Below, one piece after another: positions 44,426 to 52,909 of a DNA stretch of 64,000 nt. The notes below the pieces were generated by a model. The model did not search any database and was not told the DNA's origin. It worked only from the letters and a program-made list of their open reading frames with translations. Source of the DNA: Rufibacter sp. LB8 (GTDB taxonomy: Bacteria > Bacteroidota > Bacteroidia > Cytophagales > Hymenobacteraceae); assembly GCF_014876185.1 (NCBI RefSeq), contig NZ_JADALJ010000001.1, positions 2,833,501-2,897,500 on the forward strand. Direction: 5' to 3'. A program made the position numbers and the translations under genes. Each line of letters begins with the position of its first letter. Position 1 is the stretch's first letter.

Positions 44426-44453
44426 GGGAGACAAGGCGGTGCCTGGTCTCTAC
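44426..44453. repeat. HP2 palindrome (GGAG variant)
   Basis: Arms GGGAGACAAGGC and GCCTGGTCTCTAC with one mismatch. The right end, CTAC, is GTAG on the other strand. GGAATGCGC lies just upstream, as at other copies. Confidence 0.68.
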
Positions 44454-44456
44454 AGG

Positions 44457-44498
44457 TTCTGTTTTCGGGCTCATTTCCAGAAATGAAGCCGAAAACGC
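44457..44498. repeat. HP1 palindromic repeat overlapping a stop codon
   Basis: Halves TTCTGTTTTCGGGCTCATTT and AAATGAAGCCGAAAACGC. Its end touches the first base of the murF-alr stop codon on the reverse strand. Confidence 0.82.
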
Positions 44499-46969
44499 TA
44501 TTCGTTGTAAAAGACCCGTTTCACGCGCGTACTCACGTTGGTTAATAGTTCATACGGAATAGTGCCGATGCGCTGGGCGAGTTCTGTTAACGGCAATCCT
44601 TCACCAAACACTACTACTTCATCACCGGCCCGCACGTCTAGATTAGTCACGTCAACCATACACATATCCATGCAGACGTTGCCGATGATGGGCGCGCGTT
44701 GGCCGTTAATCAACACTTCCCCCACACCGTTCCCGAATCTTCGGTCATAGCCGTCTGCGTAGCCAATGGCGATGGTGGCGGTCTGTTTGTCTTCAGTAGC
44801 CACCCCTTTACGACTGTAGCCCACGGTGTCGCCGGCTTTGATTTGCTTTACTTGCGAGACCGTGGTTTTTAATCTGCCCACGGTTTGCAGGCCGCTTTGG
44901 TCTAAGCCCGAGGATTCAATCCCATACAAGCCAATGCCCAAGCGCACCATGTCAAAGGCCGCTTCTTCGCCGAAGCGCACAATGCCCGCCGAGTTGAGAA
45001 TATGTTTGGTGACCGTGTAGCCCAGTTCTTTCTCTACCAACTTCGCCATTTCCTTGAACCTGGAAATCTGGAGTTGCGTGAAATCATTGTACAACGCTTC
45101 ATCGGCACCGGCCAAATGGCTGAACACGCTTTGCACGTGCACGTGCGGCATCTGGGCGATTACTTCAAGGGCTTCCTGTAATTCATCTGCGTCAAAGCCT
45201 AGACGGTGCATGCCGGTGTCTAGCTTGAGGTGGATGTGCGGTGTTTTGGAAGACTTCTCTGGGAAATAATCCAGGAACTGGTGCAGCAGGTCTGGGGAGT
45301 AAATCTCGGGCTCCAGGTGGTATTGCCGCATCTTCAGGAAGCTGTCTGGGCTGGGGTTCATGACCATGATGGGCAGCGTGATGCCGTGTTCGCGCAGTGC
45401 CACGCCTTCGTCTGTATAGGCCACGGCCAGGTAATCCACGCGGTGGAACTGCAGCAGGTTGGCAATCTCGTAGGAACCCGTGCCGTACGCGAAGGCCTTC
45501 ACCATGACCATAATCTTGGTTTGCGCGGGCACTTTGGCTCTATAGTAATGCAGGTTGTGCACCAGCGCGTCTAAGTTCACCTCCAGCACGGTGCCGTGCA
45601 CCTGCTGTTGCAACGCGGCCACAATCTTCTCGAACTGGAACACGCGTGCGCCTTTCACCAGAATTGTTTCCTGCCGGAATGTCTCGGGCCGGAGCTGCCC
45701 CAGAAAAGAATCTGTGCCGAGGTAAAATTCGCTGCCCGAAGGAAACAAATCCTGGTGCCGAGAAATGATGTCGCCGATGCCGATGACACGGTTCACGCCC
45801 CGCGTAGCTACCTCGCGCGCGACTTGCTGGTAGAGTTCCAGTTCCTCCATTCCCGCTTCCAGCAAATCTGAGAGAATTAAAGTCTTGCGCCCTTTTCTAG
45901 CTTGGTGCGAAAGTACGTCTAAGGCAATGCGCAGACCGGCCACGTCATTGTTGTAGGTGTCATCAATAATATAACAGCCGTTAATGGCCTCTTTGCGCTC
46001 CAGACGCATGGCCACGGGCGTGAGGCGGTCAAAGCGGCTGGCCAGTTGGTCGGGTTCTATTCCCAAATACAGCAAGGTAGCCAGGCAATGCAGCGCGTTT
46101 TCCAGCGAAGCTTCGTCTGAGAAAGGCAAGGTCAAATCCTGGCCGCGGCCCTGGTAGAAAAATCTGATTTTGGTCTTCTGCTGCCGCATTTCCAGCACCT
46201 GTATCTGCACTTGCGCGGGCGTGCCCGCTACCCTGCTCCAGGCAAAGGCCGGAAGTTTGGCTTTCTGCACGGCGTAGGTCACGGGCACCTGGTCGGCGCA
46301 ATAAATAAGCTGCTCCACATCCGCAAAGAGTTTCAGTTTCTCCTGCAGTTTCTTGTTTCTAGAGGTAAAGCCTTCATCATGCGCGGGGCCGAGATTGGTA
46401 AAAATACCGATGGTAGGTTGTAGCACTGAGGCCAGTTTCTCCATTTCATCTGGCTTGGAAAGGCCCGCTTCAAACACGCCCACCGTGTGGCTGTCATTTA
46501 ATTGCCATACTGAAAGCGGCACGCCAATCTGAGAATTGTAGCTCCTCGGGCTTTTCACCACGCGTTCAGAAACACTCAACAACTGCGCCAGCCATTCCTT
46601 GACAATGGTTTTGCCGTTGCTGCCCGTGATACCAATGACCGGAATGTTGAATTTGCGTCTATGGTAGGCCACCACTTGCTGCAGCGCTTCAATGCTGTGG
46701 CTGACCAGCAGGAAATTGGCATCGGGGAAGGCGGCGAGGTCCATGACCTGGTCAGCGTCCTCCACTACAAATTGCCGGATGCCGCTGGTGTATAGGTCTG
46801 GCAGGTACTGGTGCCCGTCATGGTACTCCCCTCTTATAGCGAAGAACACAGAACTACTGGCCTGAATGATTTTCCGGCTGTCGGCGACCAGGTGCTGCAC
46901 GGGGTATTGGCGTTTGTACTGCACCAGCATGCCGCCGGTCACCTGGGCTATTTCTTTGAACGTAAGCAT
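44498..46969 (-). CDS. Fused MurF ligase and alanine racemase
   Basis: 823 residues with two domains. Residues about 1-455 are MurF: P-loop GITGSNGKTIVKEW near 116, then the Mur ligase middle and C-terminal domains. From about 458 comes alanine racemase: VLEVNLDALVHNLHYYRAK, then IMVMVKAFAYGTG with the PLP lysine near 490, and GYSRKGVATED with GYADGYDRRFGNG near the catalytic tyrosine region. It both makes D-alanine and adds D-Ala-D-Ala to UDP-MurNAc-tripeptide. This fusion is typical of Bacteroidetes. No frameshift was seen at the join. Confidence 0.95.
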   Translation of the reverse strand: MLTFKEIAQVTGGMLVQYKRQYPVQHLVADSRKIIQASSSVFFAIRGEYHDGHQYLPDLYTSGIRQFVVEDADQVMDLAAFPDANFLLVSHSIEALQQVVAYHRRKFNIPVIGITGSNGKTIVKEWLAQLLSVSERVVKSPRSYNSQIGVPLSVWQLNDSHTVGVFEAGLSKPDEMEKLASVLQPTIGIFTNLGPAHDEGFTSRNKKLQEKLKLFADVEQLIYCADQVPVTYAVQKAKLPAFAWSRVAGTPAQVQIQVLEMRQQKTKIRFFYQGRGQDLTLPFSDEASLENALHCLATLLYLGIEPDQLASRFDRLTPVAMRLERKEAINGCYIIDDTYNNDVAGLRIALDVLSHQARKGRKTLILSDLLEAGMEELELYQQVAREVATRGVNRVIGIGDIISRHQDLFPSGSEFYLGTDSFLGQLRPETFRQETILVKGARVFQFEKIVAALQQQVHGTVLEVNLDALVHNLHYYRAKVPAQTKIMVMVKAFAYGTGSYEIANLLQFHRVDYLAVAYTDEGVALREHGITLPIMVMNPSPDSFLKMRQYHLEPEIYSPDLLHQFLDYFPEKSSKTPHIHLKLDTGMHRLGFDADELQEALEVIAQMPHVHVQSVFSHLAGADEALYNDFTQLQISRFKEMAKLVEKELGYTVTKHILNSAGIVRFGEEAAFDMVRLGIGLYGIESSGLDQSGLQTVGRLKTTVSQVKQIKAGDTVGYSRKGVATEDKQTATIAIGYADGYDRRFGNGVGEVLINGQRAPIIGNVCMDMCMVDVTNLDVRAGDEVVVFGEGLPLTELAQRIGTIPYELLTNVSTRVKRVFYNE

Positions 46970-46989
46970 GGTTCCTTTGTAGAGACAAC

Positions 46990-46997
46990 CAAAGATA
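46990..46997 (-). promoter_or_regulatory. Putative -7 box of murF-alr
   Basis: Reverse-strand TATCTTTG matches TAnnTTTG, 21 bases before the ATG, so the leader is short. Confidence 0.5.
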
Positions 46998-47048
46998 ACA
47001 ACTTTCTCAGGTTGCAGGCATGGGGTGGGTTAAAGGTTGTTTCGAAGA

Positions 47049-47092
47049 TTCCGTTTTCGGGCTCGTTTTGGGAAATGAAGCCGAAAACGGAA
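47049..47092. repeat. HP1 palindromic repeat
   Basis: TTCCGTTTTCGGGCTCGTTT and AAATGAAGCCGAAAACGGAA, with a small mismatch. It lies upstream of murF-alr. Confidence 0.82.
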
Positions 47093-47475
47093 ACCTCACC
47101 CCCGGCCCCTCCCCAATGGAGAGGGGAGCTATTATGGGTATTTCTGGCGCTAGTCTCTAAACTCGTACCGATGGATGGGCGGAGTCTCCGGGCCTCCTTG
47201 TTTCTTGGCTCTTCTGGAGTTCTACTCCGGAAGAATACGGTTGGGAAATGCTACTCTCCTTCCTCTGCAACACCTGCTCTCGGTTCACGGCGGAGTGGAA
47301 CTCCGCAGCAGCAAGGTTCGTGAGTAGAACTCCCGAACAGCGAAAGCGGAAGTTACTTAAGTCATTTACCTCCTCTTGGGTCTGTACCCTGACAGACCAA
47401 GGAAACAGAATTCTTGCAATTCTTTTGGCGGTTACCGGCGAGTCTGGACACCCGCGCAAGGGGAATTTCAAAGCT

Positions 47476-47517
47476 GCGTTTTGGGGCTCGTTTCTAGAAA
47501 TGAGCGCTAAAACAGAG
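47476..47517. repeat. HP1 palindromic repeat (diverged)
   Basis: GCGTTTTGGGGCTCGTTTC and GAAATGAGCGCTAAAACAG. Confidence 0.65.
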
Positions 47518-47558
47518 ATTCAACTCCAGCCACGCTACCTTTTTACAATTTAAAACCT

Positions 47559-47625
47559 CTATGGCGCGGAAGTTACTTCCGTGACTATTTAGCAGTAAGT
47601 CACGGAAGTAACTTCCGCGCCATAG
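47559..47625. repeat. Perfect 28-base inverted repeat
   Basis: Left arm 47559-47586 and right arm 47598-47625 are exact reverse complements with an 11-base loop. The arms begin CTATGGCGCGGAAG and include TTACTTCCGTGACT. It is unrelated to HP1 and may be a transposon or operator-like element. Confidence 0.75.
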
Positions 47626-47635
47626 AATCAATATT

Positions 47636-47677
47636 GCGTTTTTGGCTCCGTTTCCAGAAACAAGCCCGAAAACGGAA
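47636..47677. repeat. HP1 palindromic repeat
   Basis: GCGTTTTTGGCTCCGTTTC and GAAACAAGCCCGAAAACGGAA. Confidence 0.72.
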
Positions 47678-47747
47678 ATTCCAACCCAACAAACTCAACC
47701 AATAAACAGGCGCCAGCGCGGCATTAGGCAGACCCAAGAGCAAGGCG

Positions 47748-47755
47748 TACCTTTG
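47748..47755 (+). promoter_or_regulatory. Putative -7 box of the RarD-like gene
   Basis: TACCTTTG matches TAnnTTTG, 23 bases before the GTG start at 47779. Confidence 0.45.
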
Positions 47756-47778
47756 CGGGCTTGTAAATAGACATTCCG

Positions 47779-48687
47779 GTGAAATTCAACAAATACCACG
47801 GCGCGGCCATTTCGGCATTTATTATTTGGGGCTTCATTCCGTTTCCGCTCAAGGCCTTGGCGGGGTTTCCTAGCAGTCAGATTCTGTACTTCCGGATTCT
47901 GGTGGCTGTGCTTACGTTGCTGGCGGTTTCACTAACGGTGCGGCGACAGTACTGGCAAGAGACCTATGCGCTGGTGAAAAGTAAGAACGCGGTAGAGAAG
48001 CGTCGGTTTTTCCTGTTCACGTTCATGGGCGGCGGGCTGCTCACCATCAATTGGCTGGCGTTTATTTACGTGGTGAACCATGTAGACATTCAGACCGGAT
48101 CGTTTTCCTATTTGCTCTGTCCCATTCTCACGGCGGCGCTGGGCTTTGTGCTGCTCAAAGAACAGTTGCGGGTGGTGCAGTGGCTGTCGGTGGGGTTGAG
48201 TTTGATGAGTTGTCTGCTGGTGGGCACAGATTCTTTGTACAACCTGCTGTTCAGTCTGTTGATTGCCTCGTCTTACGCTTTTTACCTGATCACGCAGCGC
48301 CTGCTCAAGGAATATGACAAGATTGTACTGCTCACGCTGCAGTTGCTATTGGCGTTTCTGGTTATCGGGCCTAGTTACCCGTGGTTTGTGGGCGAGGAAG
48401 CGCAACCCGTCACCGGCTTTTTCCTGGGACAGATTGCGCTGCTGAGTTGGCTGTTCACGGTGATTCCGCTGTTTCTGAATTTGTACGCGTTAAAAGAACT
48501 GAAATCTGCCACGGTGGGTGTATTGATGTACTTGAACCCGATTATCAATTTCACCATGGCGTTTGTGTACTTTAATGAAGTAGCCAGCGAACGGAAGATT
48601 TGGGCCTACGTGGTCATTTTCCTGTCGGTGATGCTCTACAATCTGCCCATCGGCAAGAAGAAAAAGAAAGAAGCCGTTGTTCAGTGA
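47779..48687 (+). CDS. EamA-family transporter, RarD-like
   Basis: 302 residues from a GTG start. Ten hydrophobic helices form two EamA repeats. The opening HGAAISAFIIWGFIPFPLK resembles RarD. Other members are drug/metabolite exporters; the substrate here is unknown. GTG is used because the first helix begins at residue 8 and no ATG lies before it. It is followed on the same strand by a lipoprotein gene 95 bases on. Confidence 0.87.
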   Translation: MKFNKYHGAAISAFIIWGFIPFPLKALAGFPSSQILYFRILVAVLTLLAVSLTVRRQYWQETYALVKSKNAVEKRRFFLFTFMGGGLLTINWLAFIYVVNHVDIQTGSFSYLLCPILTAALGFVLLKEQLRVVQWLSVGLSLMSCLLVGTDSLYNLLFSLLIASSYAFYLITQRLLKEYDKIVLLTLQLLLAFLVIGPSYPWFVGEEAQPVTGFFLGQIALLSWLFTVIPLFLNLYALKELKSATVGVLMYLNPIINFTMAFVYFNEVASERKIWAYVVIFLSVMLYNLPIGKKKKKEAVVQ

Positions 48688-48782
48688 TTTTTTTCTGGGT
48701 GGTGCAACCATTGCCCGCGCAACGGGCTCTTGTAAAAGAAGGCCTTCGGAAATGAAGTTTCACCAGACCAGATTCCCTTACC

Positions 48783-49244
48783 ATGAAATATAGTTTCTCT
48801 CTTCTATTGTTAGCAGGTGCGCTGCTCAGCGGCTGCACCAGTTCAGAAATCTTTCCCGCTGAAGAACAGGCCAACGCCCGCGCCCAGGCCACGGCGGTGC
48901 TGACCACCCAGAAAAACCTGCAACTGGGCGGCGCCACCTTAAAACTGCTGCAGATAGAAGACAGCCGATGCCCCATGAACGCCAATTGCATACGCCAGGG
49001 CTCTGCCATTGCGCACGTGCAGCTGCTAGAAATCAACGGTTCGGCCTCGGTTACCAAACAACTTTATTTAGGCGATGCCCTGGAAGCCCCAGACAACCGC
49101 GGCCCTCGCGCTGCAGACACTGTGGAAGTAGGGCTCAGCGGCAAGAACTACCAGATTATTCTGAGCGAAGTTCAGCCGTACCCCAATACCTCTGACCCAA
49201 ACCCAGCTGAAAAAACGGCCAAACTGTCTCTGAGAACTCTGTAA
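48783..49244 (+). CDS. Lipoprotein, unknown function
   Basis: 153 residues. The signal peptide ends in lipobox LLSGC near residue 18. A beta-rich small domain follows (GATLKLLQIEDSRCPMNANC, then SVTKQLYLGDALEAPD), with two cysteines near residues 63 and 68 that could form a disulphide. I do not recognise a family. It is not linked to an obvious partner. Termination is not clear, though an HP1 repeat follows 75 bases on. Confidence 0.7.
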   Translation: MKYSFSLLLLAGALLSGCTSSEIFPAEEQANARAQATAVLTTQKNLQLGGATLKLLQIEDSRCPMNANCIRQGSAIAHVQLLEINGSASVTKQLYLGDALEAPDNRGPRAADTVEVGLSGKNYQIILSEVQPYPNTSDPNPAEKTAKLSLRTL

Positions 49245-49318
49245 GAGTGTTTTTATAGGGTTGTTTGAAGACGAGTGGACCCGTGGCCATTGGCTGCGGG
49301 TTTCACTTTTTCTGGCCC

Positions 49319-49362
49319 TTCCGTTTTTGGCTCCGTTTCTGGAATTGAGCCCGAAAACAGTC
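49319..49362. repeat. HP1 palindromic repeat
   Basis: TTCCGTTTTTGGCTCCGTTT and AATTGAGCCCGAAAACAG. It ends 8 bases before the esterase stop on the reverse strand. Confidence 0.75.
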
Positions 49363-49370
49363 CGCAGAAT

Positions 49371-50879
49371 TTATTCGTAGCCGTGTTTTTTGAGGAACTC
49401 GGTTCTGAGCGTGGCCACTTTCCCAGAAAACCTGCGGTCCCACCAAATGGCGTGCGGCGCGCCTTGCAGCGTATGGAACTCAACGTCATTGCCTAATTGC
49501 TGCATGGCCTGGGCAAACATTTTGGCCGTCTGGTACTCCACGCTCTGGTCATGGGTGCCGTGCAACAGCAACATGGGCGGAAGGCCTTTCTTCAAGAGAT
49601 GCTGCGGGGAGATTTTCTGGACGTCGTTTTTGTCTTTGAGGCCTTTGCTGATCCAGCTGGTGCTACCGTCTGCCTGCATATTATACACCCCGGCGTTTAC
49701 CAACAGCAGATTAGGCACAGAACTTATGCGCAGGTCGTCGGTGCGTTCATTGATGTTTTCTGCCAGAGCGGCCCCAAGCACCAAATGCCCACCCGCTGAA
49801 TTCCCCGAAGCTACTATACGGTTGGGGTCTAAGTTATAGGCAGCGGCGTGCATGCGTAACCACCTGATAGCGCTTTTGGCGTCTTTCACCGCCTCAAAGG
49901 GTGTGGTTTCATGGCGGTCGGCAATTCTGTATTCCACGGCCACAGCCACCCAGCCTTTCCTGGCATAGGCTGCCGCGTTATAGAAATTCCATTCGGGTGT
50001 GCCTTGGGTCCAACTTCCGCCGCTGAAGAACACCATTACCGGTCTTTTGGCGTTTTTATAGGTGCTATCCGGCAAAAAAAGGTGCAGGTCTAGCGCATGG
50101 CCATCTACCGTTTTGTAGGTTTTGATCACATGGCCTTGGTACGAGTTGGCGCTTTCTGTGTACAGGCTGTCAATGGTTCTGGTATGGGTGGCATTTTGAC
50201 TGGTGGCTACAAACGACTTAATGGCTGGGCCAATGTTTTTGCTTCCCCAATCTTCTAAATGCGCTCGCAGGTAATGGTACTGCCAATAGTCGCGGCACGC
50301 TTGGTTGGTGAAATACGTGGGCACCAGGGCCAGGTAAGCGTCTAGCCGTTTGTTGTCTGATTTTTTGTATATCGGCTTTTTCACCTCCTCTGAAGATTGG
50401 TGCCGAAGAAATGCCTGCACGTAGCCCCTGAAATCTTGGCTGGTCAGCAGCGCCGGGTTGTTAAACTCTTTTAAGTGCTGGTCTAACCTGGCCTGCGTAG
50501 CCGCTGAAAGCCGAACTTTTTTATGGGTGTGGTTTTCATGGAAATACGGGTAATTCAGGATAATGGCGTCAAAGAAATAACCAATATCACGCTGCTCGGT
50601 TGGGATAAAAGCAGCATTTAGCGCTTGAAAAGGCGAGGAATATTTCTGCAGGATAGATAGGAAAGGCTGTTTCAACGAATCAATCTTTGCCAGGAATGGG
50701 CCTTCGCTCAGGGCATAAATGGCCGGCCGGTTGGGGTAGAACTGTTGCTCAAACACCTGGCTCACGGCTTTCATGTCTTGGGTGTAGTGTCTGCGCAACG
50801 AGTCAGCGGCAGGAGTTGGTTGTTGGCCCAGGCAAGTGAGGGCAGAGAGAAAGCACAACAGCGCGAAAAGATAGTTCAT
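49371..50879 (-). CDS. Secreted alpha/beta hydrolase (carboxylesterase/BD-FAE type)
   Basis: 502 residues with a signal peptide (ends LTCLGQ near residue 19). An N-terminal region of about 220 residues, unlike any family I know, precedes the hydrolase domain. The hydrolase has PVMVFFSGGSW, the nucleophile in ASGNSAGGHLVLGAAL, and the acid and His in HDQSVEY and GAPHAIWW. The order matches secreted acetyl-xylan or feruloyl esterases of polysaccharide degraders. The N-terminal addition is unusual in length. It stands alone. Confidence 0.85.
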   Translation of the reverse strand: MNYLFALLCFLSALTCLGQQPTPAADSLRRHYTQDMKAVSQVFEQQFYPNRPAIYALSEGPFLAKIDSLKQPFLSILQKYSSPFQALNAAFIPTEQRDIGYFFDAIILNYPYFHENHTHKKVRLSAATQARLDQHLKEFNNPALLTSQDFRGYVQAFLRHQSSEEVKKPIYKKSDNKRLDAYLALVPTYFTNQACRDYWQYHYLRAHLEDWGSKNIGPAIKSFVATSQNATHTRTIDSLYTESANSYQGHVIKTYKTVDGHALDLHLFLPDSTYKNAKRPVMVFFSGGSWTQGTPEWNFYNAAAYARKGWVAVAVEYRIADRHETTPFEAVKDAKSAIRWLRMHAAAYNLDPNRIVASGNSAGGHLVLGAALAENINERTDDLRISSVPNLLLVNAGVYNMQADGSTSWISKGLKDKNDVQKISPQHLLKKGLPPMLLLHGTHDQSVEYQTAKMFAQAMQQLGNDVEFHTLQGAPHAIWWDRRFSGKVATLRTEFLKKHGYE

Positions 50880-50993
50880 AGGTGTTTTTTACGGACCCGC
50901 CGCACAGTATTCCCCTCTCCCCAGTATAACTGTGCCGCCGCGAATATATTAAATAAACCGAACAGCCAACCCAGGGCGCAGCCGGCGCCTGCT

Positions 50994-51485
50994 TTACGTT
51001 AGCTCGTCCAGCAAATCTTCCAAATCCAAGGCATGGGTGTACATTTCCAGCGAACCGTCTGGTTTGGAAGGCCATTGTTCTTTGGGCCGGTCCCAGTAGA
51101 GTTCCACGCCGTTGCCGTCTGGGTCATTGAGGTACAGCGCCTCAGAAACGCCATGGTCACTGGCCCCTGACAACGGATAGTTGGCGGCAAGAAGTCTGTT
51201 TAAAATGACTGCCAGGTCTTTTCTGGTGGGGTAAAGAATAGCAGTGTGGTACAGGCCCACGCCGTTTTGCGCGGCGGGCGCTGCGCCTTTGCTGTGCCAG
51301 GTGTTCAGGCCAATATGATGGTGGTAGCCACCCGCAGAGATAAACGCCGCTTGGCTGCCGTACAAAGTGGTGATCTCAAAGCCCAGTAAGTCACAGTAAA
51401 AGGCCAGTGCGCGGTCCAGGTCTGCTACTTTCAGGTGTACGTGACCAATGCGCGTCTGGGCCGGCACTACATATTTCTCGTCCAT
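50994..51485 (-). CDS. VOC/glyoxalase-superfamily protein
   Basis: 163 residues. The metal-binding pattern of the VOC fold is visible: IGHVHLKVADLDRALAFYCD at the start, HHIGLNTWHSK in the middle and DHGVSEALYLNDPDGNGVELYWD near 110-130. Such proteins include glyoxalase, extradiol dioxygenase and fosfomycin-resistance types. GGYHHHIGLNTW resembles catechol-dioxygenase-like members. The substrate is not predictable. It lies between two reverse-strand genes with its own gap. Confidence 0.88.
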   Translation of the reverse strand: MDEKYVVPAQTRIGHVHLKVADLDRALAFYCDLLGFEITTLYGSQAAFISAGGYHHHIGLNTWHSKGAAPAAQNGVGLYHTAILYPTRKDLAVILNRLLAANYPLSGASDHGVSEALYLNDPDGNGVELYWDRPKEQWPSKPDGSLEMYTHALDLEDLLDELT

Positions 51486-51560
51486 TTCTTCGGTCTTTAA
51501 AAGTTCCTGAGACAGGCGAACAATGGCTTCTGTTGAAGTCCCGGCTCGTCTAACCTATCT

Positions 51561-52652
51561 TTACGGATACACCATCAAGAAGATAAACGCGAACAGGTTC
51601 ACCAGCAGCACCACACCGTACACCGCATTGGTTCGGCCGCCGCTTAAAGACAGCATGACGGTAAACACAGACAAGCCCAGCAGAATGATAGATTTGATGT
51701 CGAGCCCCAAAATAAGCTTGAAGTCATAGATACTGCACACCACCGCTACGGCTGGAATAGTCAGGCCAATACTGGCCAGGGCTGACCCCAATGACAGGTT
51801 AATGCTGGTCTGCAGTTTGTTGTTGCTGGCGGCAATAATGGCGGCAATGCCTTCGGGCAGGAGAATAATGGCGGCAATGATTACCCCTACCAATGTCTTG
51901 GGCAAGTTATAGCCGGTGATAATGCTTTCTATGGTGGGCGATAGCGTTTTGGCCAAGAGCACTACAATTCCCAGACAGATGAGCAGAAACAGAAAACTGG
52001 TGTAAAACTGGCGGTTACTAATGACCAAAGGTTTGGTCTTTTCACCGTCCTGGTTGTCTTCGGCTAGAAAATACTGCCGGTAACCTTTGGTCTGGGCAAA
52101 GAGAAAACTGCCGTAAATCACCAGGCACGCAATAGACGCAAATACCAGCTGCGGCATGGAATAATAAGAACCCGCCACGCTGTTGGTAAACGTAGGAAAC
52201 ACCAACGTGAACACAATAATGGAGATCAATGACACCAAGGCAATAGTCACCGACGGCTTGGAGAAATCCTGTTCATAATGCTTTAAGGCACCAATCAAGA
52301 GACAAAGGCCCACAATACCGTTCAGAATAAGCATGGTAGCCGAATACACCGTGTCCCGGGCCAGCGAGGCAGCGGCTTCACCTTCGGTCATCATCAAAGA
52401 AATAATAATGGAGACCTCAATCACGGTGATGGACAGCGCCAGAATAATGGTTCCGTACGGTTCGCCCACCCTGCCCGCAATAATTTCAGAATGGTGCACC
52501 GCCGACATCACGCTGAAAATAAGCAACACGCTGGCCACTATCTGAACAATGGAACTGTCTTGAATCAGGCCCGAAAAATACAGACCCCACGCCAGCACCG
52601 GGATAATGATGGTCCACTGAAATAAAAGCTTTGCTACTCTATGAAATGCCAT
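51561..52652 (-). CDS. Calcium/proton (cation) antiporter, ChaA-like
   Basis: 363 residues with about 11 hydrophobic helices. The CaCA-family alpha repeats are visible: an AVHHSEIIAGRVGEPYGT block near residue 50-70 and a matching LPEGIAAIIAASNNKLQTS near 275-295, both with acidic residues in place for cation binding. It exchanges Ca2+ or Na+/K+ for protons at the inner membrane. Members are annotated ChaA or y4hA-like. It is monocistronic. Confidence 0.88.
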   Translation of the reverse strand: MAFHRVAKLLFQWTIIIPVLAWGLYFSGLIQDSSIVQIVASVLLIFSVMSAVHHSEIIAGRVGEPYGTIILALSITVIEVSIIISLMMTEGEAAASLARDTVYSATMLILNGIVGLCLLIGALKHYEQDFSKPSVTIALVSLISIIVFTLVFPTFTNSVAGSYYSMPQLVFASIACLVIYGSFLFAQTKGYRQYFLAEDNQDGEKTKPLVISNRQFYTSFLFLLICLGIVVLLAKTLSPTIESIITGYNLPKTLVGVIIAAIILLPEGIAAIIAASNNKLQTSINLSLGSALASIGLTIPAVAVVCSIYDFKLILGLDIKSIILLGLSVFTVMLSLSGGRTNAVYGVVLLVNLFAFIFLMVYP

Positions 52653-52909
52653 ACCTACCCAGTAAAAATGCCTCTATGGACTTAGGCTACCAGAAACCTA
52701 CCCCTAGAAACGTTGTTTTCACCTTTGCCGGCGCACAGAAGTACCAAAGTAGTTCGGGCGCAAACGTGCCTGAATGATTGGTCACCTATAGAAATTCAGA
52801 TCAGTCGGCACTCGGCAAAGTATCTAGTTCTAGCTATACTCTAAATCGGCCTTTACAGTTGGCTTAATGCATAAGTGGTAAACGGGCGTGGCCACAAAAC
52901 CGCTTTCCT

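Larger units (their letters stand above)
46970..47778. other. Repeat-dense intergenic region
   Basis: About 810 bases with no gene. It holds the murF-alr promoter box, three HP1 copies (47049, 47476, 47636), a CCCCTCTCC repeat at 47096-47129, a cluster of GGAGTTCTACTCC-type short palindromes near 47210-47340 and a perfect 28-base inverted repeat (47559-47625). Confidence 0.65.

Noticed and set aside
44276-44498. A small gene between the YccA gene and murF-alr
   Set aside because: The only frames are made of HP1, HP2 and CCCCTCTCC repeat sequence.
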